Assembly: GCA_017437965.1 (NCBI GenBank)
Contig: JAFRWN010000140.1
Coordinates: 24,520 to 88,519 of the forward strand
Direction of reading: 5' to 3'
From: Lachnospiraceae bacterium
Lineage (GTDB): Bacteria; Bacillota; Clostridia; Lachnospirales; Lachnospiraceae
DNA length: 64,000 nt
Shown here: one piece after another, positions 16,301-22,440 of the stretch
Layout of the letters: each line of letters starts with the position of its first letter
How positions within the stretch are numbered: the first letter of the stretch is position 1
Made by a program: the position numbers and the translations under genes
Notes under the pieces: generated by a model
Database searches by the model: none
What the model was told of the DNA's origin: nothing
What the model saw: the letters and a program-made list of their open reading frames with translations, nothing else

Positions 16301-19091
16301 TTATGTTATCACCGGGAAAATGGCAAAACAGGCTAGCGAAGAAGATCGTAACGAGTTAAAGAATGCGTTAAACGGTCTGATCTCTGAGCCCAAGGATACA
16401 AAAGAAAAAAAGACAGAAGCAGCAGAAAAACTGCGTAAAGCCCTGGATAAGAATAATCTTAAAGGAATCGGGGCTTGCTTCCTTGCGCTTAAACGTGTCG
16501 TTGAATGGGAAAATAAAACCCTGGGCATGAATCTGCTGGAGCCTGTTAAACCTGTTGCTGAAGCAAATCCCGGCAAAAAACCCGAACTGGAAAAGCCCGA
16601 AATGCCTGACATGAGTAAAACAGTCCGCAGAAGAGGTCCTAACCCGGAAATTGCGGCTGAACTTGAAAGACAGAAAGAAAAGAAGAGAAAGGAGCTGGAA
16701 AAGCGACATAAGGATCTTGAAGATTTTAAAGATAAATACAAAATTTATTTAATGCAAAATAAATTTTTAAAGGAAGAGACTCGTAAATTTATCTTAAAAT
16801 CATACGGTTGCTTTTTGGGCAAGACAGAAGCAAATTCCGATATTTTGGAACTTCAACAAGATTTCCAAAAAGAACCGGACCTCTATGATGATGACGTCGA
16901 AGAAGAAGTTGAAAGTTATAATGATAAAATTAAAAAATACGAAGAATATGCGAGGTCTATTGGTAAAATTCCGCCCAAAGACCGTTCAGTCTGGCAGGAG
17001 AATGCATATCAGGCAGTGCTGGAACTGGATGCATACAGAGAGAATATACGTAAAAAAGATACATTTTCCGAGCGAATGGAGGCTATAGGCTGGAGAAGTG
17101 ATAAAAACAATAGAGAGGTTTATCAAAGGATAAGAAATCTTGAAGATGAAGTTACGGATAAAAAACCTTTCAATGAGCTGATAGAAGCGTTTGAAAAGGG
17201 CGAAGAAATTGACAAGCCCGGCGTCAGCATAAAGAACTCGCCTATTGAGTCAAGCATTAATATGCTGAAAAAAGGACGAGAAATAGCAGAGGCAATTCCG
17301 GAAGATATGTTTAAAGTAAATCATCGCATCAGATCTTGCATCAGAGAGATTAACGATACGATTAAATACTTAGAGGCTGAGCTCAGAAAACAGGCTGACC
17401 CGAAGAAACAGGAAGACCTGAAGAAGCAGGAAGACCTGAAGAAGCAGGAAGACCTGAAGAAACAGGAAGAACTGAAGAAGCAGGAGGAACTGAAGAAACA
17501 GGAAGAACTGAAGAAACAGGAGGAACTGAAGAAACAGGAAGACCTGAAGAAGCAGGAGGAACTGAAGAAACAGGAAGACCTGAAAAAACAGGAGGAACTG
17601 AAGAAACAGGAAGAGCTGAAGAAGCAGGAGGACCAGAAGAAACAGGAAAATCCGAAAGAAGAGGAAAAGATTGAGAATATCGGAATGGGTGAAAAGGATG
17701 TGTCCTATATTGACGACATATCCGAGAAGGATGAAAAGTCCGAAATCCTCGGAATGCCTGAGAAGGATCCGCCGGCCCTGAAAACCGAGAAAGCCGGTAA
17801 GGCGGAAAAGAATCCTGAGGCCGATAATCTGATCATCAGGAATAATACTGCCGATAAATATATTGAGAACCTGAGGGACAAAGGATTCAAAACTGTCAAC
17901 AGCTCATATTTTACCGACAAAATCAAGGATGACTATGGGGATAAAATCCTTAAGATAATTGCTGCGCGCCAGCTTGCTGGATGCGGACGTAATGATCTCA
18001 GGACACTTAAAGCTTTTGCGATAACGTCTGAGATGGTTGACGAACGTGTTGCTCTGATGAAGAAAGATAAGGTTTTTGAAGGCTTTATTGATAATTTCAA
18101 AAAGAGCAAATACAATATGATAACGGCAATCACCTGTGCAAAGATCGGTCATGGCGGAAAACTGGATGATAAGCTGAAGGAATACATGCTGAACCTTCCG
18201 CCCGGAAAGCTTATAAACAGCAAGCTTCACGAACGCTATCTGCCGAAGGTCTCCGAGCGTATTGAAAGCATTCAGAAGCAGGTTGAAAAGCTACATAAAA
18301 TGGATCCCGGAAAGATGAGAGACGATCAGCTTGTAAAAGCGGTTGCAGAGATTATTATACTCAGAAATATGGCAAAAGATGAGGCAGGTAACAAGGAAAG
18401 TCTTTCAAAGCAGATCACCTGCGAACAGGAAGATACACTTAAAACTAAGATCAAAGCCATGGCTAAAAACGATGATTTCCGAAGGATGGCTCTTAACGGA
18501 GAGGTTCAAAGGCTACTCACCAAGGGTCATGGTGGCAAAATGACCGAAAAGGTAAGGGATCTGGCTTCGCAAAGAGATAACAAGGCAGCTGACTACTACG
18601 AAATCATCGAGGCAAATACAATTGGAAAAAGAATTAAGAGTCTGAGAAAGAGCGCTGCGGAGCTGTACGTTTCACTCGGACAGGCTGAGGAAGGCTCTGA
18701 TAATCAGAGACAATTGATGCAAAAGGGAAAGGATCTGATGGAAGAATACTCTCTGCTCTTTGCAAAAGTGGTTGATCCTGAGAAAAACTATGCGGTGGAA
18801 GAACAAAATTTAAGAAAAGATGTTCCGTGGAAGAAAATTGCAGAGCTTAAGACCAAAAATACACCGTTTACCGAGAAATTCAGGCACGTAACAGGCTTTT
18901 TCAATGCAAAGGATGTTTCCGATTGTCTTGAAAACATGTCAAAGCAGGGACTTGATGTGTATCTGGACAGCGTTAATGCCAAGATAAGTGAAGTGAACCA
19001 GCGAATTAAAGGTGCACAGAATCTGGCAGGTAACGCCGGCCCGCAGCCTGATCCTAAGAAGAACAGGCAGGCGGGCAGACAGAAGAAATAG
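10302..19091 (+). CDS. giant cytoplasmic helical protein B (2929 residues), function unknown
   Basis: One uninterrupted frame encodes 2929 residues, with GGAGG (10289-10293) 8 bases before ATG 10302; GTG 10293 overlaps that site and is rejected. No signal peptide or membrane helix is seen. The protein is Lys/Glu-rich and helical, with charged linkers (about residues 360-480, 1250-1300, 1930-1970), a run of 14 KKQE(D/E)L hexapeptides (about 2367-2450), and a C-terminal region (about 2510-2750) with two related helical units each carrying GHGGK. I believe similar GHGGK units occur in unnamed very large Lachnospiraceae proteins, but that is recollection only. No catalytic motif was identified. 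It ends 5 bases before the converging Re-citrate synthase gene. Confidence 0.82.
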   Translation: MPKDNGVKLDEFEAKVYEHLMQFKDDAGEFAKALVSVQKDIVEGNLLVRKDLVGLIIKSLPKQQKKELLEEVYKLRLERMTELGYKAMYDQKVKDMNCEPIGDYGPIHFDVAATIVKKELAPKEIPFIDAVGEYLNWDKKEFNNRAENWLENDAKLGNYSWEDRNEMLQKAVGLNVALKSEGDVLENLETNYAIKSQVSFYTHGSREEYCEEYLKNTAEKNQAFVDEIKGYGKEAAELLSELEPYKDKLPKTFIDRLSTAADFAEKDNLRVMNLLTAVNSRDKDGKEISTYIAELSGDNTKLDSILEKIGEYSEKVSNALYKNVQKGNIFHNYHELKGNVNGNKHYKEYLDREKVDRSKFPRKKADFEKDNEINQREYENLVKIRTEKEKERAEHIAESEKLLEKEKRSRLISDIVLGDEPEEEIINEAPEEVVLNTTEQSLVATGKEVDNSAKIIVEKVEAEEQLVPEDIRMYMNSLEVAEENTGFQDFSTLMFYAFKAASQFSDIPEIKKFRKETQALATKMNQDAQEASNSSNYTEKEQKERLDELKKNYKNDCDNWMTGLRGLMEKYNDIGFAKKIFTDTFEEVDERVPLDKKNGMRGAKVDIKVAGGPFRNERYGFASDVYKCVLEAEQKSDNLFMQPIFGVRDKERTIMTVLSKMEDVLREEVPALAEVTDFPEPDFKYIESDGIRNYLATVDLYLTKHITKKEDADGLEVAAAYFDRWAKRIEDYSLIDNSIKNMISFIRRNDISLDQKKYVANAVAFDLMSEGVEINDDVREIRSATELEIWCKNLAPSIEKGIRTLKTEPDYVLDFLGSFNGKLKNYKPGWEKNKQKIAVRGYQYGDYYDDKEKRKELENEHKPTFMHKKIKPHSYIPGKLEDEIGLACEKAGFPDLLRKWDIGKKIFIYALATEGKSINELRPMNDKEKEEISRRFAEDMKKHPFSGVGIVELPKKELEKNLFWHGQMYANFYKKIRESKIRLFDAGVAHETEDVIDLQDTELQAVVSLMNEMSDERNVAMHSEEASKPSYYNVHGVDRTEFFKKGFDSVLGEGAYEKTKLFSDSLASITKPYMSGISDPKNSTLKKVVYLMLIRYEIEPKLAGMDLNTDDEAKIKMINEIGTNLKKAEEFIEGEDFEKIEKDFGAAYKVEEQDLAAFLKKPRRLDESFIAGADSGLEPDCQLQEILGFMSRNIPGVPSVVSLYAKTAQGKRNPRIVNAVKEGHPENVGKETKEERAKRNETDKIAREEAEKVTKALNDKKAEQAKKAAEANDPVAVKKHQIEDCRELIKNGLAQKQKDTILLQNSLKLADLEKELAYLENKKIFLKDKKRNKWIYEKAKADWKNIRAYKESYETYKSALKDDEYTKKLAELSEKERDAKSRMLGTYNFARLRDEIYSKCRREALIAKNINPDGKKAKDKNAVTIDEIFAKKQELYKGEDYDFVEKPDLQISMNVKKLAESKELMQKLADNHNLNGEQAFASIAENAAKNRLRIKKLIVDSKLKDKGSFVPGDKLIHPDPEYTDRKNELFDDIFGEFKIHQELIIDCSRDELEFAKSIEITHLGSGKSGTIFDFWEEMGLKNPGEMRVECKACMLHMLTEPKYWKFSTKLVKIGVIEKEDKDEYDIDIHWGNEEKEIATFITPEYLRNTQKDHYQYIIEKNELLDEAAQMNGIIPEKDVDAYLKAVYKDKAPQHDVTDLNNLYWAWTIYHENDKNYDNKDKATLVNEFRDDIITRPFDKNQDWYADLIGKACRKVSKEWITIRNGYDRKSLSEVEGILTNKNGYQRHMLKWFGKMLPYDPNSKEYESFQKKVQKSFGDEKLPRYLEQFEFLQDCYKAVCNPDLSLQKRVAYLAVAEDFVMFGNKLEYSVCEWNTDKKRDLNAIRSELEKGDFSEISDKDCQDILETSFVLQDKIFKKIIEKVPSVRKILNEAEIEEHKDGPEEEPKNIINDEPQYVINEEPKKPVEINENMKVDDYISAAHEQGFDKDADKFLRAGFQAYYVITGKMAKQASEEDRNELKNALNGLISEPKDTKEKKTEAAEKLRKALDKNNLKGIGACFLALKRVVEWENKTLGMNLLEPVKPVAEANPGKKPELEKPEMPDMSKTVRRRGPNPEIAAELERQKEKKRKELEKRHKDLEDFKDKYKIYLMQNKFLKEETRKFILKSYGCFLGKTEANSDILELQQDFQKEPDLYDDDVEEEVESYNDKIKKYEEYARSIGKIPPKDRSVWQENAYQAVLELDAYRENIRKKDTFSERMEAIGWRSDKNNREVYQRIRNLEDEVTDKKPFNELIEAFEKGEEIDKPGVSIKNSPIESSINMLKKGREIAEAIPEDMFKVNHRIRSCIREINDTIKYLEAELRKQADPKKQEDLKKQEDLKKQEDLKKQEELKKQEELKKQEELKKQEELKKQEDLKKQEELKKQEDLKKQEELKKQEELKKQEDQKKQENPKEEEKIENIGMGEKDVSYIDDISEKDEKSEILGMPEKDPPALKTEKAGKAEKNPEADNLIIRNNTADKYIENLRDKGFKTVNSSYFTDKIKDDYGDKILKIIAARQLAGCGRNDLRTLKAFAITSEMVDERVALMKKDKVFEGFIDNFKKSKYNMITAITCAKIGHGGKLDDKLKEYMLNLPPGKLINSKLHERYLPKVSERIESIQKQVEKLHKMDPGKMRDDQLVKAVAEIIILRNMAKDEAGNKESLSKQITCEQEDTLKTKIKAMAKNDDFRRMALNGEVQRLLTKGHGGKMTEKVRDLASQRDNKAADYYEIIEANTIGKRIKSLRKSAAELYVSLGQAEEGSDNQRQLMQKGKDLMEEYSLLFAKVVDPEKNYAVEEQNLRKDVPWKKIAELKTKNTPFTEKFRHVTGFFNAKDVSDCLENMSKQGLDVYLDSVNAKISEVNQRIKGAQNLAGNAGPQPDPKKNRQAGRQKK
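17400..17651 (+). repeat. 18-bp coding minisatellite, 14 units
   Basis: Fourteen near-identical 18-bp units (variants of CTGAAGAAACAGGAAGAC) encode KKQE(D/E)L. They differ mainly by A/G at wobble positions and D/E swaps, the pattern left by unequal crossing over. Six-residue spacing is not a coiled-coil heptad; the alternating Lys and Glu would suit a stable single alpha helix acting as a rigid spacer before the C-terminal repeat domain. Copy number is likely to vary between strains. Confidence 0.95.
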
Positions 19092-19096
19092 TTTAC

Positions 19097-20464
19097 CTAT
19101 TCGGTTGCAAACATATTATATTTTTCAGCGAGTTCACCATCGCTTATAAAGGTGATTCTACCGCAGTCATATTCGGAGCTTACCCAGTCATAGATTTTAT
19201 GTATCAATGAGTCTGTTTTGGGGAGCTCCGGAAGACCGCGTTTTTTTCTGTATTCATTTACCCAGTATGCTACACCGGCAAGACCCGATGAATTGTTAAC
19301 CGAAACTCTCGGAGGACGGTTAAGTATTGCACCTGTATCAAATATATTATAGATTTCCGGATTTTTCATCATTCCGTCAGCGTGGATGCCGGCTCTTGTC
19401 ATATTGAAGTTTTCTCCGACAAAGGGTGTCATCGGAGGAATGTCATAGCCGGTTTCGTTCTGCAGGTATTCGGCGATTTCCGTGATCGCCTGTGTGTTCA
19501 TGCCGTTAAGATGGCCGCGGAGGGATGCATATTCAAAGACCATGGCCTCAAGAGGTACATTTCCTGTTCTTTCACCGATTCCGAGAAGAGAGCAGTTGAC
19601 CGCACTTGCACCGTACATCCAGGCTGTGGTGGCATTGACAACGCCTTTATAAAAATCATTGTGCCCGTGCCATTCTATCATCTCGGAAGGGACATCGGAA
19701 TAGTGCTGAAGTCCGTAGATGATGCCTGATACGCTCCTCGGCAGTGCTGCGCCGGGATAGGGAACGCCGTAGCCCATGGTATCGCAGGCTCTGATCTTGA
19801 TCGGAATTCCGCTTTCCTTTGAAAGCTCCATCAGTGCATTTGCAAACGGAACCACGAAACCATAGAAATCAGCTCTCGTAATATCTTCAAAATGACATCT
19901 CGGACGAAGACCGGCTTCAATACATTCTTTTACAATACCCAGATATTTATCCAATGCTTTTTTTCTGGTAAGTCCCATCTTGTGGAAAATATGATAATCC
20001 GAGCAGCTTACGAGTATACCGGTTTCCTTTATGCCGATTGAACGGACAAGCTCGAAATCCTTTTTGTTCGCACGTATCCATGTGGTGATTTCAGGGAATT
20101 CATAGCCCAGCTCCATGCATTTTTCAAGCGCTTTGCGGTCTTTCTCGGAATATACAAAGAATTCGGTCTGACGTATCATGCCATTCGGGCCGCCGAGTTT
20201 GTTGAGCAGCTTGTAGATGTGTACCATCTGCTCGGTCGTGTACGGGGTTCTTGACTGCTGCCCGTCACGGAAGGTGGTATCAGTGATGAAGATATCTTCA
20301 GGCATATTTTCAGGAACACGGCGATAGTTGAAGGCGATCTTGGGTGTTTCCGAGTATGGAAACATTTGTCTGAAAAGCTCCGGTTCCGGGGTGTCCTGCA
20401 GCTGATAAATATATGGATCCTGTTCAAGCTTGTAGGTTTTATTGCTCAATACGATATCATTCAT
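19097..20464 (-). CDS. probable Re-citrate synthase (isopropylmalate/homocitrate synthase family)
   Basis: The 455-residue aldolase-type enzyme has the DRE-TIM signature DTTFRDGQQSRTPYT (about residue 50), metal-binding HGHNDFYKG, and GIHADGMMKN near the C-terminus. It lacks the C-terminal allosteric domain of LeuA. This pattern matches the subgroup that includes Clostridium kluyveri Re-citrate synthase, which makes citrate from oxaloacetate and acetyl-CoA and feeds 2-oxoglutarate and glutamate synthesis in anaerobes. Isopropylmalate or homocitrate synthase activity is the alternative. The start MNDIVLSNK follows GAGGAAAA; a longer frame to 20653 would run into the divergent LysR gene. That LysR gene is the likely regulator. 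Confidence 0.82.
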   Translation of the reverse strand: MNDIVLSNKTYKLEQDPYIYQLQDTPEPELFRQMFPYSETPKIAFNYRRVPENMPEDIFITDTTFRDGQQSRTPYTTEQMVHIYKLLNKLGGPNGMIRQTEFFVYSEKDRKALEKCMELGYEFPEITTWIRANKKDFELVRSIGIKETGILVSCSDYHIFHKMGLTRKKALDKYLGIVKECIEAGLRPRCHFEDITRADFYGFVVPFANALMELSKESGIPIKIRACDTMGYGVPYPGAALPRSVSGIIYGLQHYSDVPSEMIEWHGHNDFYKGVVNATTAWMYGASAVNCSLLGIGERTGNVPLEAMVFEYASLRGHLNGMNTQAITEIAEYLQNETGYDIPPMTPFVGENFNMTRAGIHADGMMKNPEIYNIFDTGAILNRPPRVSVNNSSGLAGVAYWVNEYRKKRGLPELPKTDSLIHKIYDWVSSEYDCGRITFISDGELAEKYNMFATE

Positions 20465-20549
20465 GCTGATTTTCCTCGTTTCTTTAAAATTCTTTACAAA
20501 TATTAGCATATGTTGTATAATTTGTAAAATGAATAAAATAAATAGTAAC

Positions 20550-20566
20550 GATTCGAATTTCGAATC
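20550..20566. promoter_or_regulatory. LysR-type operator palindrome
   Basis: GATTCGAATTTCGAATC is a perfect 8-1-8 inverted repeat in the 131-bp divergent region between the Re-citrate synthase and LysR genes. It contains the T-N11-A core typical of LysR-family recognition sites. It lies 30 bp before the LysR start codon and about 85 bp before the synthase start, a usual place for a site giving both autoregulation and target control. Confidence 0.75.
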
Positions 20567-20595
20567 ATGCAAAACGACAAAAAGGAGAGGGCAGG

Positions 20596-21453
20596 ATGGA
20601 TACGGAATCGATAAAAACCTTTCTGGTACTTGCAAAGACAATGAATTATACAAGAGCGGCGGACCAGCTGTTTGTTGCCCAGTCGACTGTTACTAACCGT
20701 ATAAATGAGCTGGAAAAGGAACTTGGATTTGCACTGTTCCAAAGGACAAACAGAAGTGTGGAACTGACTGTGAAGGGTGATAAATTCAGGGTTTATGCCG
20801 AAAAAATGATGGAACTGACGGAAAATTCCCTGGCGGAGATTTCCGAGGTCCAGAAGTATGATAATTATCTAAGGATAGGAAGCACGGACTCTATCTATGA
20901 GGGCCATCTTGCCGAGCGCATTCAGGAACACAGAAGGACTCATCCGAAGGATTACCTTAAAATTTCAATCGGTCTGTCGGATCATCTTCTGGAGCAGGTG
21001 CAGAATGATATGCTGGACGTGGTTTTTACCTATCTGCCGATCAAAAAGAATTCCCTGCTTTGTGAACTGTATAAGCAGGATCAGCTGGTGCTGGTGACCA
21101 GAAGCGAAAACGATAAGTATAAGGAAGGAATCACAGAAGCACAGCTGCTAGCAGAACAATATCTGATGTGTAATTTTGCCCTTCAGGATGTAGGGCAGTA
21201 TATACGTAAGCTTTTCCCGAAGTATCATCAGTTTGAGCTGGAGATTGATGACTGCATGAAAATCGTCCCCTTCCTTATGGACCGCGACAATTATACCTTC
21301 CTGCCGAAGGATATGGCGGAGCATTATGTGGAAAAGGGACGACTGCGTGAAGTTCCTCTTATTGATTTCAATACACCGGTGATCAACAGTTACATCATTT
21401 ACCGGAAAAAACATGAAAATATCTGCAGGGAGATATTCTTTACAGAAACTTAG
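20596..21453 (+). CDS. LysR-family transcriptional regulator
   Basis: The 285-residue protein has an N-terminal winged HTH (MDTESIKTFLVLAKTMNYTR, then AADQLFVAQSTVTNRI and LEKELGFALFQR) and a LysR substrate-binding domain from about residue 90. The start follows AAAGGAGAGGG. It is transcribed away from the Re-citrate synthase gene with a perfect palindrome between them, so it most likely controls citrate/glutamate synthesis and itself in response to a pathway metabolite. Its TAG overlaps the stop of the converging HATPase-like gene by 2 bases. Confidence 0.92.
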   Translation: MDTESIKTFLVLAKTMNYTRAADQLFVAQSTVTNRINELEKELGFALFQRTNRSVELTVKGDKFRVYAEKMMELTENSLAEISEVQKYDNYLRIGSTDSIYEGHLAERIQEHRRTHPKDYLKISIGLSDHLLEQVQNDMLDVVFTYLPIKKNSLLCELYKQDQLVLVTRSENDKYKEGITEAQLLAEQYLMCNFALQDVGQYIRKLFPKYHQFELEIDDCMKIVPFLMDRDNYTFLPKDMAEHYVEKGRLREVPLIDFNTPVINSYIIYRKKHENICREIFFTET

Positions 21454-22049
21454 AATTTTTTAGTTACTGTGACCATTACGTTGGTTCCTTTTATGGAGAT
21501 GCTGACATCGTCGGCAATGCTTGCCGTAATGGACTTTTCAAGCTCGTCCCAGGCTTCTTTTGCGGATTCGCCCGTTGTGTTTCTTACACCGTCAGAGTAT
21601 TTTGACAATGACCAGTTGAGGTTCTCGCCGGTAGCATAGCCTGTCGGGCTTCCGAGGCTCATAAGCCCCATTGAAAAAGCAGATGCACCGTCTTCTCTCG
21701 GAAGAAGCGAGGCAGTGATCATGTCACGGAGCTTGCCCATGAAACTCCTTGCCGCTTCATTTTTTCCTGTTGAAGAAACGGAAAGAAGGGTTTTTCTCAT
21801 TTCCTTTGTTAAATCTACACTTCCGTAGAGCATCAGTCTGTAATCGTTTCCGTCCTGCTCGGCCCTGTATTTTGCTTCAAGGTTTCCGGTAATGCTCTGT
21901 ACCATTCCGAGAAGCTCTTCTGCGAGCAGACGTAAACGCAGGCTTTCTTTTCTGCCAAGACCGGCGCTCTTTCCGAGTTCTTCGGTGGCAGTAACCGCCT
22001 CACGTACCCCATGTCCGTTTCCGCTTACCGTAAATTCCAGAAATTCCAT
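21450..22049 (-). CDS. degenerate HATPase-like (RsbW/SpoIIAB-fold) protein
   Basis: The 199-residue cytoplasmic protein contains LRLRLLAEELLGMVQSITG, which has the shape of the N-box helix of GHKL ATPases but with Met where the Mg-binding Asn belongs. It ends in a beta segment (VSISIKGTNVMVTVTKKF) like the last strand of RsbW-type domains. No clear glycine-rich ATP lid is visible, so ATP binding may be lost or altered. The start at 22049 follows AGGAGG. It sits directly downstream of the decayed giant-family remnant on the same strand, so it could be a conserved partner of that family. The fold call is moderate and the role unknown. Confidence 0.6.
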   Translation of the reverse strand: MEFLEFTVSGNGHGVREAVTATEELGKSAGLGRKESLRLRLLAEELLGMVQSITGNLEAKYRAEQDGNDYRLMLYGSVDLTKEMRKTLLSVSSTGKNEAARSFMGKLRDMITASLLPREDGASAFSMGLMSLGSPTGYATGENLNWSLSKYSDGVRNTTGESAKEAWDELEKSITASIADDVSISIKGTNVMVTVTKKF

Positions 22050-22080
22050 AATAAATACCTCCTGTTATATCACTGTTTGA

Positions 22081-22440
22081 TTATATTCTTTTTTTTGCGC
22101 TTGCAAGAAGTTCCGGTTCTTTGTCCGTAAGTGTCTTGTTATCTTCCAAGGCCTTTTCGGCTCTTTCAAGTATAAACGGAATTTGATAAATGGTTCATAT
22201 CAAAATTGTCCTCTTTACGAAGTGCGCTGACAATATTCGTAAGACTGCCGTTTTTCAGAAATTCTGCAAATACTCCGTATTTATCGATCATTTTCTTTTT
22301 AAGATCGGAAAGATCGTCCTCTAAAGACCGGCCCTTCTGTGACTTGGTAAAGAAGACCTTTTTGTCACCCGTGTTTACAACATAACGGGTGTTCTGTCCG
22401 GCACCGGCAGAGTTTACATCACCTTCGGCCTTTATGGTTT
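22081..22440 (-). pseudogene. decayed remnant of a giant-family gene
   Basis: The minus strand reads as good coding sequence without a start codon: from about 22431 the frame gives KAEGDVNSAGAGQNTRYVVN and continues through KKVFFTKSQKGRSLEDDL to about 22190. There the frame shifts by one and continues as QIPFILERAEKALEDNKTL to a TAA at 22081-22083. One frameshift and a missing 5' end indicate decay. A GGTGCA-type promoter lies immediately upstream, as if a deletion fused it to the middle of a gene. Alternatively the fragment is the frameshifted 3' end of the 622-residue gene. The intended product is unknown. Confidence 0.7.

Noticed and set aside
17400..17651. Regular short repeats considered as a CRISPR array
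   Set aside because: The units are contiguous without unique spacers, are 18 bp, in frame, and encode a hexapeptide repeat.
20465..20653. Upstream extension of the Re-citrate synthase frame
   Set aside because: It would cross the LysR operator and the start of the divergent LysR gene; the ATG at 20464 has a ribosome site and fits the family start.
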